Source: Ectocarpus siliculosus
Lineage: Eukaryota > Sar > Phaeophyceae > Ectocarpales > Ectocarpaceae
Length of the DNA: 59,305 nucleotides
Reading direction: 5' to 3'
NCBI GenBank assembly: GCA_000310025.1
Contig: FN649726.1
Span: forward strand, 611,303 to 670,607
Below the pieces are notes generated by a model. It saw only the letters and a list, made by a program, of their open reading frames with translations, did no database searches and had not been told where the DNA came from. Of this stretch, positions 1 through 11,769 are shown piece by piece. The number at the start of each line of letters is the position of its first letter. Positions within the stretch are counted from its first letter, which is position 1. Made by a program: the position numbers and the translations under genes.

Positions 1-3
1 TAG

Positions 4-234
4 GCGGAAACGCTTGTGCAAGAGCAGCTCGACGAGGCCAAGTTCTTCGTCAAGAACGTGATTGCTTTGCGAGATTTCAAGACCCAGCGGGCTGCCCGAA
101 TCATCCAGGGCGGCTTTCGTCACCGGGCTGAGGTCACCAGACGGTCGGCTGCCATGATTGTCCGCGCCACCCGCCGGTGGCTCATGAGGGGTAGCCTGCG
201 TCGTGCGCGCATCAGGCGCGGCATTCGGCGGTAA
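4..234 (+). CDS. 3'-terminal exon of an IQ-motif protein
   Basis: The window opens with TAG, which reads as a 3' splice site, followed by an open frame (Ala-Glu-Thr-Leu-Val...) to a TAA at 232-234. The 76 residues are basic. They contain a clear IQ motif (IIQGGFRHRAEVTRR, fitting IQxxxRxxxxR) and a second, degenerate helix rich in Arg (IVRATRRWLMRGSLRRARIR). IQ motifs bind calmodulin or calmodulin-like light chains, so this is probably the calmodulin-binding C terminus of a larger cytoskeletal or signalling protein whose other exons lie outside the window. The remaining domains, and so the family, cannot be told. The acceptor at position 3 is inferred from sequence only. Confidence 0.6.
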   Translation, partial: AETLVQEQLDEAKFFVKNVIALRDFKTQRAARIIQGGFRHRAEVTRRSAAMIVRATRRWLMRGSLRRARIRRGIRR

Positions 235-1000
235 GGGGACAGCAGGCACTAGTCTTGTAAACTATTGCAGGGGGAATATCGCTGAAAGCGGCTCGGGGGT
301 AGAAATACAGGCGGGTCATCATGCACCGCTATGAGTTCAATGCTATCTATGCCAGACTCTTCTCCGTGGAAAATCTGTATTGGTAATATTTGTGTAAGAA
401 ACAACAGAAGCTGACCTCTACAGCCCCCGGCCCATGTACCCGGAGACAAAGATATTGATTTGGTTGAACCCTTGTTCGGTGTTTCAGAGTTCCTTGTTAT
501 TGCCCCCTTGAGCCCCTTTTCTCTTGAAGCGTTTTCGCCCTGCGAAGGGTTGATAAGTTCGCGTTTGAATAATCCTGACTGGGAATGCTCTTCACTGCCA
601 CGTCGTTTTGTTTTTCATTCTGTTTTTTCGGCGGTTTCGTACAATACCATCGCCGAGAATGTTTCCTTTCAGGGGACGGCGAGATACCCACCGGGCGTAT
701 ACAGGTTTTCGAGAAGAGAATCTCGCCAAGTATCTGCAAGCACCCGTTTGGCTTGCCTCCTGTATCAACCACCGCGCGCCTTTCCCTCCCGATCCCATTC
801 GTACTCCCTCATCTGAATTCAAGCCCTGAACGAGACTAAACAGCTGTATCTTGCTTATGTTGTTCCAAGTCTGGACTCCTGAACCTCAACCAACTCCCTC
901 CTTCTCCGTGCCACACCCCAAACCCACCGTTATCCAATTAACAATCGTATTCTTATCCCCGTACCCCGACCCGTCTCTCCCCGCACCCGAACCCCCGCAG
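235..1000. other. Intergenic/5' region without a supported gene
   Basis: Between the stop of the IQ-motif exon and the first modelled exon of the next gene I see only short, mutually overlapping frames without family resemblance. The last 60 bases are pyrimidine-rich and end in CCCCCGCAG, which looks like a 3' splice site, so an upstream exon of the next gene may lie here. Confidence 0.4.
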
Positions 1001-4000
1001 GTATCGCGGGAGTCTGTCGCGACGAAACCTAGGGCTAAAAGAGACCAGCCCTTTCGCCCTCACGGTGGCGAGGGAGTTCCCTAGAGAGGGGCGTTGGTGG
1101 GACTCCGGCCTTCCCGTGGCGCCGCGGCCGAAGTGGGGTACCTTGCGGGTGGAGAACGAGGAGGCGCGGTCGCGGCACCGAGCGCTCAGCCTCGCAGATC
1201 TGATCAGAACCGGGCAGCAGAAAAGCGATGACGATGGCGGTGGTGGGCGTGCGGGCAACGCGCGTGCAAGTATGGCTCCTGCGGAGGGCGGTGGCGGCGT
1301 TGGTGGGACATCTCCGACGTGGGAAGCGAAGGGGTGGGGGTCCGGCAGCAGCAGCAAGGGTAACGCGATCGGGATCGAAGCTACCGGCGGTGGTAGGAGG
1401 AACAGAAATAGTAATTCTATGAGGACAGACGCAGGGGGCACGGCGGCGACGATAGGCATGGGTTTCAGCAAGGGGGCTTCTGTCCGGAGAGCGGCGTCGA
1501 TGGTAGACCCGAGGGAGGCCGAGAAGGCCGCCCTCATGGACGAGATCGAGAGGAGACACGCCAGGAGGACTGCCGTCGCTCCGCCCTTCAACACGCTTAG
1601 CATTGTGGAGAAGCACCAGCAAAGGGAGAGGGAGTTTCAGGAGCAGAGGGAGAAACGGAGGGCCGCCGCGGAGAGGGAGACTCGCAGAAAAGTAAGCCTA
1701 TTGATGGATTCAGAGTAAACAATAGATGAGAATATAGGAACGGAGAAAGTACGGGGGTCGCGACGGGGAGTTCCAAATAGCGGTCACGGCTGTGTGTCGA
1801 TAGGTAGTGCTGGCTCGCCCGCCGGGTTTCATGAGCGCTTACAAGGATATGCGGGCGCTCGTGAAACTTGACGCGTTCTGCGTTACTCCCCCTCCCGCGC
1901 CCAACAGCCTTTTGAAAGGCGCCGGAACTCCTGTAGCCGTGCGTTGCGTGAGCCCGGCCCCATGCCTGAACCCCTTTCCCTCTTCTGCCAGAGCGTATTC
2001 GTGAGAGCGTGCACGATCGTCTGGGACAGGCACATGACCTGAGGCGCGAACATGGCTCCCCCCTCTAGGGGGAGGACATCCACCTACCTTAGATTGACAA
2101 AACGTGTTGAGATACACTGGCCCTCCGACCGTCATATACGGGGATTCCACGTGCCGAAGCAAGATGTTAGCTGGCAAGGTCATATACGGGGTTAGACTCC
2201 ACGTGCCGAAGCAACATGTTAGCAGGCAAAGCTTGGTGTGCTTCCTGACCACCGTCATGCCAATAATATCCTTGAGATGCACAGCTAGCCACCCTCTCAG
2301 CTACTCTGGTGCCTTGTATTCGGAGAGAGCTAACGAGCACGGAGAGGCCACAGAAAAAACGCTTCTACACCCCCGCTCTTCCTCTGAAAGCGAGAAAATG
2401 AATCAGGGCTTTCCCTCCCCCCGCTCCTCGCGCTCCTGCACGCCGCCGGTGAAACTTGTTTCGTGGTATTGAACATCCTTGAACGTGAACGTTCTTGCCA
2501 TAGGGCAAGGATGCAATCACTTCGCCTTCGTTGTCGACGCGTTCGCGTCCCGCATGATCCACCAAGTTGCACCCAGCCATCTCCCGAAAAGGTCGAAAAC
2601 GTACATGCCCCGCACCCATCTTACCCCCGCAATATTGCAACAACCGAACGATCCCCCCTCTCTCCTTCCATGCTGTGTTCGAGGTAGAAGCATTACTACA
2701 CCACGGGAGATTGCTATTCGGATAATAGAGTATTTCACCCACCCTCCCTGGGATAACCACTACCTCTCTCATGCTCCCCCTCTCCGTCGTACGTCCCGCA
2801 GGAAAAGCAGAGGGCCCGGGAGATCGCGGAGGCGGCACGTCGGAAAGCGCTGGAGGCGGAGCTTCTCGCCGAGATGGAGAAAGAGAAGGCCAGGAAACGC
2901 CTGGAAAAGATCCGGGAGTACAAGGAGAAGAAGGTGACAGTCACTACCGTATGTGACACAAGATACCACACCCCCAGGACCAATTTTCAAAGCTCGAATA
3001 CTCCACGACAAAGAAAGAGGATGCATAGATGAAACTGAACTTTTTTTTCGGAAAGCTCTCGACAAGACGACTTCAACACCGCTGTTTTACGTTGTGCCCC
3101 CTCTTTCTGCTGTGAAATCGAGCTTTGAATATCGGTCCAATTGGTGTATTTTCGTACGTCATGTCACCTACGGTACACATTACTGTGTGAAAGAACCCGC
3201 GCGCACAAAAGAGTCACTCGCTTCCTTGCGCTCGTATCTTGTCTGTGGGGTTTCCCAATATCGGCATAATAGGTTTTTAGTATAGGGTTCTTGACTCAGC
3301 ACCTGTTCTAATGGTCGAGAGTTTTTTACGTTGTTTGGTTGAAGGCTCAACGTCATGACTGCCAACTTGTTTGGTGGCACGTAGTGCTGTTTGCAAGGTA
3401 GGTGAGAAATGTGAACATAATCATAAACATACCGCAGCGTGCAGCAGCAACAGAGGCAGAGCAAGAGTGAAACTCGCAAGCAGAAGTCCTGATTCACTCC
3501 TAATATAGGTAGACAACAACATGAAATGAACCAAATATTGTGAACGATTCTGGAACAACCATCAGTAAAGGACGCACCGCTACGTACCATATGGTAAGAA
3601 CGGCGTAAACAAGTCGGGACACCCCAAGAGTGGGGTAGACAAGCAGGCAGGAAACACATAGGGACAGTGCGAGAGAGAAGGAAAATGAGAGGATTTGTGT
3701 GATGACAAGGGAGAATCGCGATACGGGCGCCGTGATTGTTTCACTCGGCTGCCGAGGGGAATGATTGCACTCATTTTCTGCTTGCCTATGTGTTCATCTT
3801 ACTTCGTACCATCGACCAACCATTGGAGACTCTATTCTTCAACAACTTTACCCTTACGGCATCGACCCTCGGAGATGTTCGAGGCACAGTAAAACTCAGC
3901 ATTGGCGATGGGGAGCTTGCCTTTGGCCCAATCCAGTGCCAGAACAACGCGATCAAAGCGACGCATAGATTATCTGAGGCTCACTGTAAGGTAGAGCGGG

Positions 4001-5493
4001 TGAGAGGAAGTCAACCATCGAACCTAATAGGCGGAAGACTTTGGCGATCTACACCGGATCGATTAGCGCTATGTAGATGATGTTCAAAGCTCAAAATCGC
4101 ACCCCAGACGTCTTTAAACCGGGTCCATGAACATATTCAAATGGCGAACCAAAGAGTGTTTCCCGCCAACCACTTGAAGAATCTCGCCGAAGTCTTAAGA
4201 AATGAAGGGAGGAGAAAAGAAAGACGGAGTCTTCGCCACCGCGAGTAAGTGGTATCTAGAGGTGCCTTTCCTAGCCGAGAAATCGCAATCGACGCAACAA
4301 TAACATGTTGCAATGCCAAGAAAAATATGCAGGGAGAAACCCAAATTTGTCGTACGAAAAGCGCTCCCTGCTTCTCCTTGCCAAACAACGTATGCAACTG
4401 TTTTTTGTATTTTGTTGTTGCATTCGCTTCGCCTTTTAAACCTCACAGGCCGCAAGGGAATTGGCCGAAAAGAAGTCGGCGGCAGCCAAGCGAGAAGAGG
4501 AGCGCCGAGCCCAGGCAGCCGAGGAAGCAAAGCGGTGAGAAAGGCAGGCCATTTCAAGCAGAAAACTCAAAAAAGGTTGCTCGAAAAGGCGTGTGTCTAC
4601 GTACATGCCAGTGACGATCATTTCTCACCATACTTTAGAGTACACTGGTGTCGACGTCGTTTGTTGGAGGGAGAGGGCAAAAGCTTCGTCCAGAACACTA
4701 TGGACAGAACGAGGGGGCGCGCGCAATAGAATACTGTGACTTGGCCATCCCAAGAGAATCAACGCGTAGTTACGTTGGAATGACGGTTACGTAGAAAACC
4801 TCTGCAGAACGTCCGACCCGAGGTTCCTGGCCCACCACGAGTGAGCGCCTTCGAATTCGGCCGCAAAACCTTTCCGGGTCACAACCACGTGGAGAACCGC
4901 TCAACACAACCACAGCGAGGTGTAGATAAGAACTCTTTCGGAGGATGACCGGCAAAGCTCAATTGCTATATGCCAAGTGGGTGGCAACGCCGAACGCACG
5001 TATTCGGAAATATCGTATCTTAAGATTGTTCTTATAAACGTCGCACTTTGCGGCATCGGCACGTTTCCTCAAGCGGAGCAGTAGAGATTTGAAAAGCGGC
5101 CTGAGATGGTCTGACAAAGTACGAAATTCTCGTCCCGCGTGAAATCTTCTGGGAATCATTGCCTCTGCGTTAATGGCGTATTCCACGAGAAAATGGTACG
5201 TTCCGGCAGTTTTCATTCTAAACTCGCCGTCGCCGCTCTCCGTCGTCTCCTGAACGATCGGAACCGATAGGCTTGCGGCCGAGGCCTCGTTTGAGAGGGA
5301 GAGAGCAAACTGGTTGGAGCGGGCGAAACGGAAACCCAGAGCTGAGGAAAAAGCGAAGAGACGGAAGGTGAGGCGCACCCCGATGCTGCTTTTGCATCAG
5401 GCCTTGGGTAGTTGTCTTGTGGCCCCGGGAATTGATTCGCTTGTCGACCTCGGATGGATACATCGAAGAAGTAATCGGCAGCGACCATATTGA
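1001..5493 (+). CDS. Lys/Glu/Arg-rich coiled-coil protein, 5' end open
   Basis: Four exons join in phase: 1001-1691 (donor AAA|GTAAGC), 2802-2933 (GCAG|GAA to AAG|GTGACA), 4449-4534 (ACAG|GCC to GCG|GTGAGA) and 5271 onward (GATAG|GCT). The first exon encodes a Gly/Arg-rich, probably disordered stretch, then a long charged helix beginning near 'DPREAEKAALMDEIERRHAR'. The next three exons continue it almost without a break (EKQRAREIAEAARRKALEAE, AARELAEKKSAAAKREEERR, FERERANWLERAKRKPRAEE), as expected of a single extended coiled coil. The last exon reads on past a possible donor at 5368 to a TGA at 5491-5493. If that donor is used, more exons follow, possibly the frame at 6250-7827. No ATG is visible at the 5' end; the frame is open from 1002. 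Function unknown; a cytoskeletal or ciliary scaffold would fit the composition, but this is not shown. Confidence 0.6.
2131..2230. repeat. Tandem duplication, two units of about 48 bp
   Basis: Two consecutive copies of a segment beginning GTCATATACGGGG and continuing through CCACGTGCCGAAGCAA and ATGTTAGC start at 2131 and 2179 in the first intron of the coiled-coil gene. They differ by a few substitutions and one short insertion. No function is suggested. Confidence 0.8.
2945..3174. mobile_element. Foldback MITE-like element, copy 1
   Basis: This 230-bp unit starts ACCGTATGTGACACAAGATA and ends with the approximate reverse complement (...CATGTCACCTACGGT). The left arm continues through CAATTTTCAAAGCTCGA and the right arm mirrors it with TCGAGCTTTGAATATCGG. 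It codes for nothing and lies in intron 2 of the coiled-coil gene. Similar units occur at 19910, 22296, 32757, 34203 and 40396. Confidence 0.75.
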
Positions 5494-6249
5494 TTGAAGT
5501 AAGTATCACCCGCACAACAGTAGCAAAAACAGCAGATGAAGCAGGGATAGGTTACATCGAGGGTTTCTGTTTTCAACCACACACCCAACTCCAAACATTT
5601 CTGAAACCCAAGCTAGAACTGTTCGTTTCCGCGACACACGCACGAAAGTACATCCCAACCGCGAAAAATCAAGACTGGACGAGAAAGGTGGGATTCGGAG
5701 GAAGAAAGTCTGTATGCGGGTGTTTTGTGCGTGTGCAAGATGAAACGAGTCACCTCGCTGTTTCCTGACGTACCGCACACGAAGAGATCGAACCAACGAG
5801 TTGTCCGTGCAAACAGTTGTGAAGGCCCGTAATAAACGAGACAAGAGGCGGAAGTTGAAGGCTTGTAGGTCGAACAATCCACAAGTATCCCAAGGTGACG
5901 GTCTTGAAAGAGACGAGCTTCGCGTCGGACAAAGCTAAGAGAATGTGTACGTCTAGCTGCTTCTACGTTGGGTGATGCATGACCTCCTCCAGTGTTGGCA
6001 AAGTCCTCTTGGAGTCAGGATTGAAGGGAGGAATGCGCCGCATACAGAAAGGATGTTTTGTGATCCCAGGATCATAGATATTCTGCGACGAGGTTGAAAC
6101 CGTAGGGTAGATAAATTATATGAGCCACAACAAAAAATTCTACGAGGTCCGAATCGACTTGGTGCCTCCCGGCATGGCCTTCGTTCTCCTTTTACCTCCC
6201 AACCAAGGAATCGAACCCGATATCAATAACAGCAAAAGCTATTTTCAAT

Positions 6250-7827
6250 ATGCACACTCTCTGCGCCATTCGCCCCGCCCACCGTATCCTGCGATTCTGC
6301 CACCCAAACGTGACTCATGGAACAAAGGATGGGCGGGGGCGGGGGGCGGAGGGATCGCAAGATATGTCGGCAACAGCCCCCGTGCACCACCGGACCAAGA
6401 AGCACGCCGCCCCCGACAGGACGCGCCCCGCGCTAGCCTCAATGACAACGACCACCACCATCAACACTAACCACCACCGAGGCGGTGGCAGGAAACGTCA
6501 AAGATGGGCCGCGTGCCCCCCCGCGGGGGGCGGCAGCGGCAACCACCAGCCTGGCGGTGTGACCGGCGGCGAGAGTGCTATCAGCAGCAGCTGCTCAACT
6601 CTGCCACGGGTTGATCGGTCGGTGAGAGTAGCGGCCGGCGTTCGAGACGGCCGGCGAAAAGTGGCGCCGCACGGCGCTACCGTGCCGGCCCTCCCGGTCG
6701 TCCCCGGGTACAAGGCCATGGCGGCCGGGGGGACAGGCTGCGTGGAAAAGAGGAAGAGGCCTCGGCGACGGCCGCCAAAAGGAAACGCTGCCGCCCAGGG
6801 AGGAAGGGGCAGGGTAAAGTTAGACGGTGGTGCAACAACTTGCGCAACGGACGTGTATGACGAGATCTTGAATACTAGAAATGGCACTGCCGATCCGTTG
6901 CCGACGTCTGGGGGCGACGGAGCCGGAATGGTCCTGAGGAACTCGGGCGGGGAGGTGGGCTTTGGCCTGAGAAATAGCGTTCTGCAAGAGTCAGTGGCGA
7001 ACATCCTACCGGGGGGTCCGCGGGAGCAGCACCAACGTGAGGTGGAGGAAGAAGACGAGGAGGAAGCAGAGGTGGGCCGTGGGAGCGGGCATCGGAGTTC
7101 CTGCCTCGCTGAAGATGAATGCCTCTCAACGGAAACCTTGGACTCGGTCTTTGCCGTACCGGAGAGCGGGGTTGGAAGCGGCGGAGGAGGGGGAGAGGCC
7201 AATGCGCCCGAGGGACTGGGAGGCTTGTCGCCGGGGTGGAGCAGTCGCAGCAGTCGGCGAAGCAGCGAGGAGGGCGACACCTCGAGCGGATTCTTGAGCG
7301 ACTCGGCGGCGATCCGCGAAGGGAAGGCCTTGCTGTCCGACGGACCAGTCGGCGGCTGGGGCAAGGCACGCACGGAGGGCGGGGTCACGAGTGCCGCGGC
7401 AACGGCGGCAGCTGTTGAGACTGTAGTCGGGGGTATCATCACGGAAGCTAGAGAAAGGCACGCTGCAAGTTTCTCGCCTGGTGAGGTCGGAGCAGGGCAG
7501 GCCGGTCCTAAACAACATACGATCAAGACAACGTCGCCGGCCGCATTGCCAGATAACGTTTCCGATGTGACCGACAACCAGATGCCCATCGACCAGCGGC
7601 AGCAGGAACAGGAACAGCAACAAATCGTAGAGGATGAGCTCACCGCGCAGTCGCCTACATCCTCGTTATCTTCTGTGGGTAATGGCGAATACGACGTGGC
7701 CGAGACAGAAACGGAGATAGGCGTCGAATCAGCTGACCTCCTGGAAGGTGGACGGCTGTACACAGCTGATGATGACGAACACAAAGATGTCGGAGGCAGC
7801 GGCCTTGGCTCCTTCGAGTCCCAATGA
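6250..7827 (+). CDS. Low-complexity hypothetical protein, possible terminal exon
   Basis: A 525-codon frame runs to a TGA at 7825-7827. It is rich in Gly, Ser, Glu and Ala, with a basic patch that could be a nuclear localisation signal (EKRKRPRRRPPK), an acidic run (VEEEDEEEAEV), Gln-rich stretches near residue 450 and an acidic tail. The ATG at 6250 is the first in frame; a second at 6364 (MSATAPVHH) is an alternative start. The frame may instead be the last exon of the preceding coiled-coil gene, but I found no acceptor whose phase matches the donor at 5368. An opposing frame of 428 codons covers most of the same DNA, so coding status rests on length and composition only. Confidence 0.42.
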   Translation: MHTLCAIRPAHRILRFCHPNVTHGTKDGRGRGAEGSQDMSATAPVHHRTKKHAAPDRTRPALASMTTTTTINTNHHRGGGRKRQRWAACPPAGGGSGNHQPGGVTGGESAISSSCSTLPRVDRSVRVAAGVRDGRRKVAPHGATVPALPVVPGYKAMAAGGTGCVEKRKRPRRRPPKGNAAAQGGRGRVKLDGGATTCATDVYDEILNTRNGTADPLPTSGGDGAGMVLRNSGGEVGFGLRNSVLQESVANILPGGPREQHQREVEEEDEEEAEVGRGSGHRSSCLAEDECLSTETLDSVFAVPESGVGSGGGGGEANAPEGLGGLSPGWSSRSSRRSSEEGDTSSGFLSDSAAIREGKALLSDGPVGGWGKARTEGGVTSAAATAAAVETVVGGIITEARERHAASFSPGEVGAGQAGPKQHTIKTTSPAALPDNVSDVTDNQMPIDQRQQEQEQQQIVEDELTAQSPTSSLSSVGNGEYDVAETETEIGVESADLLEGGRLYTADDDEHKDVGGSGLGSFESQ

Positions 7828-9060
7828 GATTACCGCCCCCAGCCCTTGAAGCGCTTGCCGGTTGCCAGGCGTGCAAGCCTATGTTTCCGCCGAACGGGAG
7901 GACTTTCAGTACTCGTCACGAGACCGCCCCTCGACAGCGAAAGCCGGTAGGACCTACTTAGCCACGATGATTGGCTTCGGTCTGTGGGTCTTGTCGTGAA
8001 AGGGGGTGCGGGCGGCACAGGAACTCGTGCGATGGCGACCGGGAGGAGAAATTGACGAGAGACAGAGAGAGGAAGAGAGAGAAAGAGAGATAGAAAAAAG
8101 AGGGCCACCATTGATAACGTTGGTGAGATGACCCAGGAGCCTCAAACACGGGTGTAATCAACCGGCCAACTAGATCCGGTCAACTGGCATCTCCGACGCT
8201 ACATCTGCACTACTAGTAGTGCAGGCGTAATTCCCCGGGAGAACAAGAGCAGCCATCAAATACTGTCGGTCCCTCCGGTCTCGACTTGTGGGGCATGTTA
8301 GGAACCCCACTCGACGGCATATGTCCAGCACATATATTCTCTACGATACCAGCAACCCCACAAAAGGAATGTAATTCATTCTGACGTGGTCTTTCTTCGA
8401 GCTCGTTCGGCTCCACCAGGGAATGAATGAGGCGTCGCAGGAATACGGGAAATAACTTTCATCAACCCAAAAAGGTGAACGTTGACAAACTGTGTCCGCG
8501 GTTCGAAATCATTACAGAACCACAGCGGTAAGCAGGGGTGGGTGCAAACGTAGGCACGCCAATTGTGCACTGCTGTACTGCAGTAAGAAAGAACATGATT
8601 CAAGCAGCCGTCACTCGCAAGCAATTCGCGCTGCGATCGGCCCATGATGTTGATTGGCCCCAAGCCTAGTGCTGCTGGATGAGCACGGCTGTCCCGGTTG
8701 ACAAAAGTGAAGAGATGCTAAAGTCGTAGAAACGAGTCACGGAAGAGAGTGGGCACCAGGGTTCATCACAAACACCGAGGTACACGAGCAACAAGGCACA
8801 AGAAATTCTCCGCAGTAAAGACGCATTCGGAACTTGGAACACATCAGCGGAACACTTGACAACTTGCACTTGACAACTTGCCAAAGATATGACCGGAGAT
8901 ATCCCGAAGATCCAAGACCGATGAACGGCTGTGTACTTGTGCAATCGCATAGCTCAAAACCACGCGTGAGTACTACCGCAGTAGCCTTCGTAAGGATGGC
9001 ATAATCCACCTCACGAACACATGACCATGAACTGTAGAACCAAAACCAGATGCAGAGAAA
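7828..9060. other. Non-coding stretch
   Basis: I see only short frames without resemblance to known families. There is a purine-rich tract (GAGAGAGAGGAAGAGAGAAA type) near 8055-8100. No repeat seen elsewhere in the window was recognised here. Confidence 0.4.
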
Positions 9061-9069
9061 ATGATTACC

Positions 9070-11760
9070 CTAGGGTCCATCGATCCGACCACCCCTCTTC
9101 TGCTCCTGTTGTTGAGGCCATATTATTTGAGACCACCACCACAACGACCTATTAGTCCCCACACACGTAGTTTGGGCCTGCAGTAAGGAGGGGGATGTCT
9201 GGTTTGTATGCTACATGGAATGACAGATCGCCGCGGATCGCGGATGAACGCGGAGGAAAATGTACCCGTCGGATCATGGATCGTGGATCGTGGACTGCTT
9301 CGGACCGTTACAACACGGCCACGTCTTCAACGCACACCCGCTCGCCAATGGGCTACCACGTAGATGCAGATGAACACGTGTCCTGCGGCGAGGTGGATGT
9401 GGTAAGGTACCGTAAGATTGATTGTGGTTTTGATTTTGGTGGCGGGGTGGGGGGGTTGGATAACCCCCCCAGGTGTTTCTTTTTAGTTTGGGGAAAGAAT
9501 GAGAGAAGACTGAAACACTTTGCGCCAGCCAAACTCCCAATCAATCAAGACCACCGCTGGAAGAGACAAATCTGTGAGACTGAAACACTTTGTGCCAGCC
9601 AAACAATTCCAGGGTCTGCTGTTATCCACGGTGCTCACCTTTGTTTCTATACCCTATCGCCCGAAACTCACCAATTTGGTCTGCGCCAACACAACAAAAC
9701 TGGCCAACTTGCTGTGCGGGACCACCGATTGAGGTTGACTGCCGTGCCAACGGTCGTGCCAACGAATGGTGTACGACCTTACCATGTACAACGGCGTGCA
9801 GCAATCACCCAGGCTGTGGTGTGCCGAGCATCAGCAGTCCAAACGGTCCTGTTGTGCAATACATGCCTTGGTATGCTACATGTATGTATGTCCGCCTGCA
9901 CCATGGTCCGCTTGTCGGTTGTAGAATGACACGTTTACCCGTCGGATCCATCCGTGGATCCGTCCACCCGTCTACTTCTGCTGTTCCTGAGGGCATGCTG
10001 TTCGAGACCGCCACCACACTGGCATGTCTTCAGAGCACACTCGCTGGCCAAGCGACCACACACCACACACGTAGCTTGGGCTTGCGGTGAGGTAGATACA
10101 GGGTGGTGGACGGTGGAATGAAAGATCGCCGCGGAAGAACGCGGCGGAACATTCAGCATTTACCCGTCGTCGGATCATGGATCGTGCCGAACGTGTTTCA
10201 TGATGTCGGCACAGACTACTTCTTGGGACCGCTATAGCACCGCCATGTCTTCAGAGCACACTCGCTGGCCAAGCGAAGTTTGGGTCTGCGGTGAGGTGGA
10301 TATCATGGTGGTGCACGGTGGAATGAAAGATCGCCGCGGATCGCGGACGAACGCGGCGGAACATTCAGCATTTACCCGTCGTCGGATCATGGATCGTGCC
10401 GAACGTGTTTCATGATGTCGGCACAGACTACTTCTTGGGACCGCTATAGCACCGCCATGTCTTCAGAGCACACTCGCTGGCCAAGCGAAGTTTGGGTCTG
10501 CGGTGAGGTGGATATCATGGTGGTGCACGGTGGAATGAAAGATCGCCGCGGATCGCGGATGAACGCGGAGGAACATTCAGCATTTACCCATCGTCGGATC
10601 ATGGATCGTGCCGAACGTTTTTCATGCTGTCGGCACAGACTACTGCTTGGGACCGCTATAGCAACGCCATGCCTTCAGAGCACACTCGCTGGCCAAGCGA
10701 AGTTTGGGTCTGCGGTGAGGTGGATATCATGGTGGTGCACGGTGGAATGAAAGATCGCCGCGGATCGCGGATGAACGCGGAGGAACATTCAGCATTTACC
10801 CGTCGTCGGATCATGGATTGTGCCGAACGTTTTTCATGCTGTCGGCACAGGCTACTGCTTGGGACCGTTACAACACGGCCACGTCTTCAACGCACATCCG
10901 CTCACCAATTGGCCTATCACGTATGTACGGTATGTGCATGAACACGTGTCCTGCGGCGACCACCTTCGTTTCTATACCCTATTGTCCGGAACTCACCAAG
11001 TTTGGTCTCTGCGCCAACACAACAAAACTGACCAGCGTGCTGTGCTGTGAGGGACCACCGACCGAGGTTGATTGCTGTCGACCTAACGGTGTTCGACCTA
11101 CGCTAAATGGCTCAATTGTATCAGAGCGTGCAGCAAACACGCAAGCTGTGGTGTGCCCGAGCTTGAGCATGGCGAAGCTACTACCCCGTTGTCCGATACA
11201 TGCCTTGGTATGCTATGTATGTCCGCCTGCGCCATGGTCCCCTGGTCGGCTGTAGAATGGATCGGGTTGGACCCCGAGGTCTATTTACAGTGACTTTTTA
11301 GGTCTAACCCGACGTTTGAACCCACCCTCCTAGGCTCCACCGACGGATGTGTCACACACCGTGGCCGACCCAACACAACCCAATCCAACTCAATTTAACC
11401 CTAGCGCTCACGCACGGCCAAATGCCGGCGTAGCGGCCGCGAACTGGCCGAGAACGCGGCCACATCGCTTTGTCGGAACGCGGAGTAGAGAGGGCGCTGG
11501 AGAGATATGGACCACCGAACCAACGGTTTACCCATCAGAGGGCGTAAAAGTCCGAATAGAGATAGCAGACCGAAAAAAAACTACGACGCGGATGAAAATA
11601 CATTTACCCTCGACCCGTCTTTTGCTGTTGAGGGCATATCGTCTCAGTCGGTGCCACCACACTGGCATGTCTGGAGAGTATACTGATCGGCCGGCAAAGT
11701 GACCGCACATACCTACGTGCAACTGCGGTGAGGTGGATAAACAGGATCTGCAAAGATACG
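9070..11760. repeat. Complex repeat block with duplicated segments
   Basis: Several segments recur in altered order. The stretch with CCGTTACAACACGGCCACG at about 9305 returns at about 10866. The stretch TTTCTATACCCTAT...ACCACCGA at about 9640-9740 returns at about 10968-11060, as does the segment ending in 'TGTATGTCCGCCTGC' and 'CCATGGTC'. A third motif (GAGGGCAT...GCCACCACACTGGCATGTCT) is seen at about 9110, 9990 and 11630. A 212-bp tandem array sits in the middle. Frames of 60-240 codons across it do not look like proteins and mirror the repeat. This could be a decayed transposon cluster or a satellite nucleus; no transposase or reverse transcriptase is visible. Confidence 0.7.
10199..10920. 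repeat. 212-bp tandem repeat, three full copies and a partial
   Basis: The word CATGATGTCGGCACAGACTA (or CATGCTGTCGG...) starts at 10199, 10411, 10623 and 10835, exactly 212 bp apart. The first three units are nearly identical, differing at sites such as GACGAACGCGGCGG versus GATGAACGCGGAGG. The fourth diverges after about 35 bp into the flanking duplicated segment. A degenerate unit precedes the array at about 9990-10198. Inside each unit GATCGCCGCGGATCGCGGA and GGATCATGGATCGTG form short imperfect palindromes. Confidence 0.9.
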
Positions 11761-11769
11761 CAATACAAC

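Noticed and set aside
5401-5500. An exon between TTTTGCATCAG and GAA|GTAAGT after the coiled-coil exon
   Set aside because: It would leave a 33-bp intron (5368-5400), and its frames contain stops before the donor. Read-through to the TGA at 5491 is simpler.
6498-7784. A 428-codon minus-strand frame
   Set aside because: It is opposite to the plus-strand frame 6250-7827, is Pro/Ser-rich without motifs, and is most simply a shadow. The plus frame is only slightly better supported.
9195-11255. Overlapping frames of 70-240 codons with repeated peptide sequence
   Set aside because: The peptide repeats simply mirror the 212-bp DNA repeat and are interrupted by stops. No codon bias or conserved family was seen.
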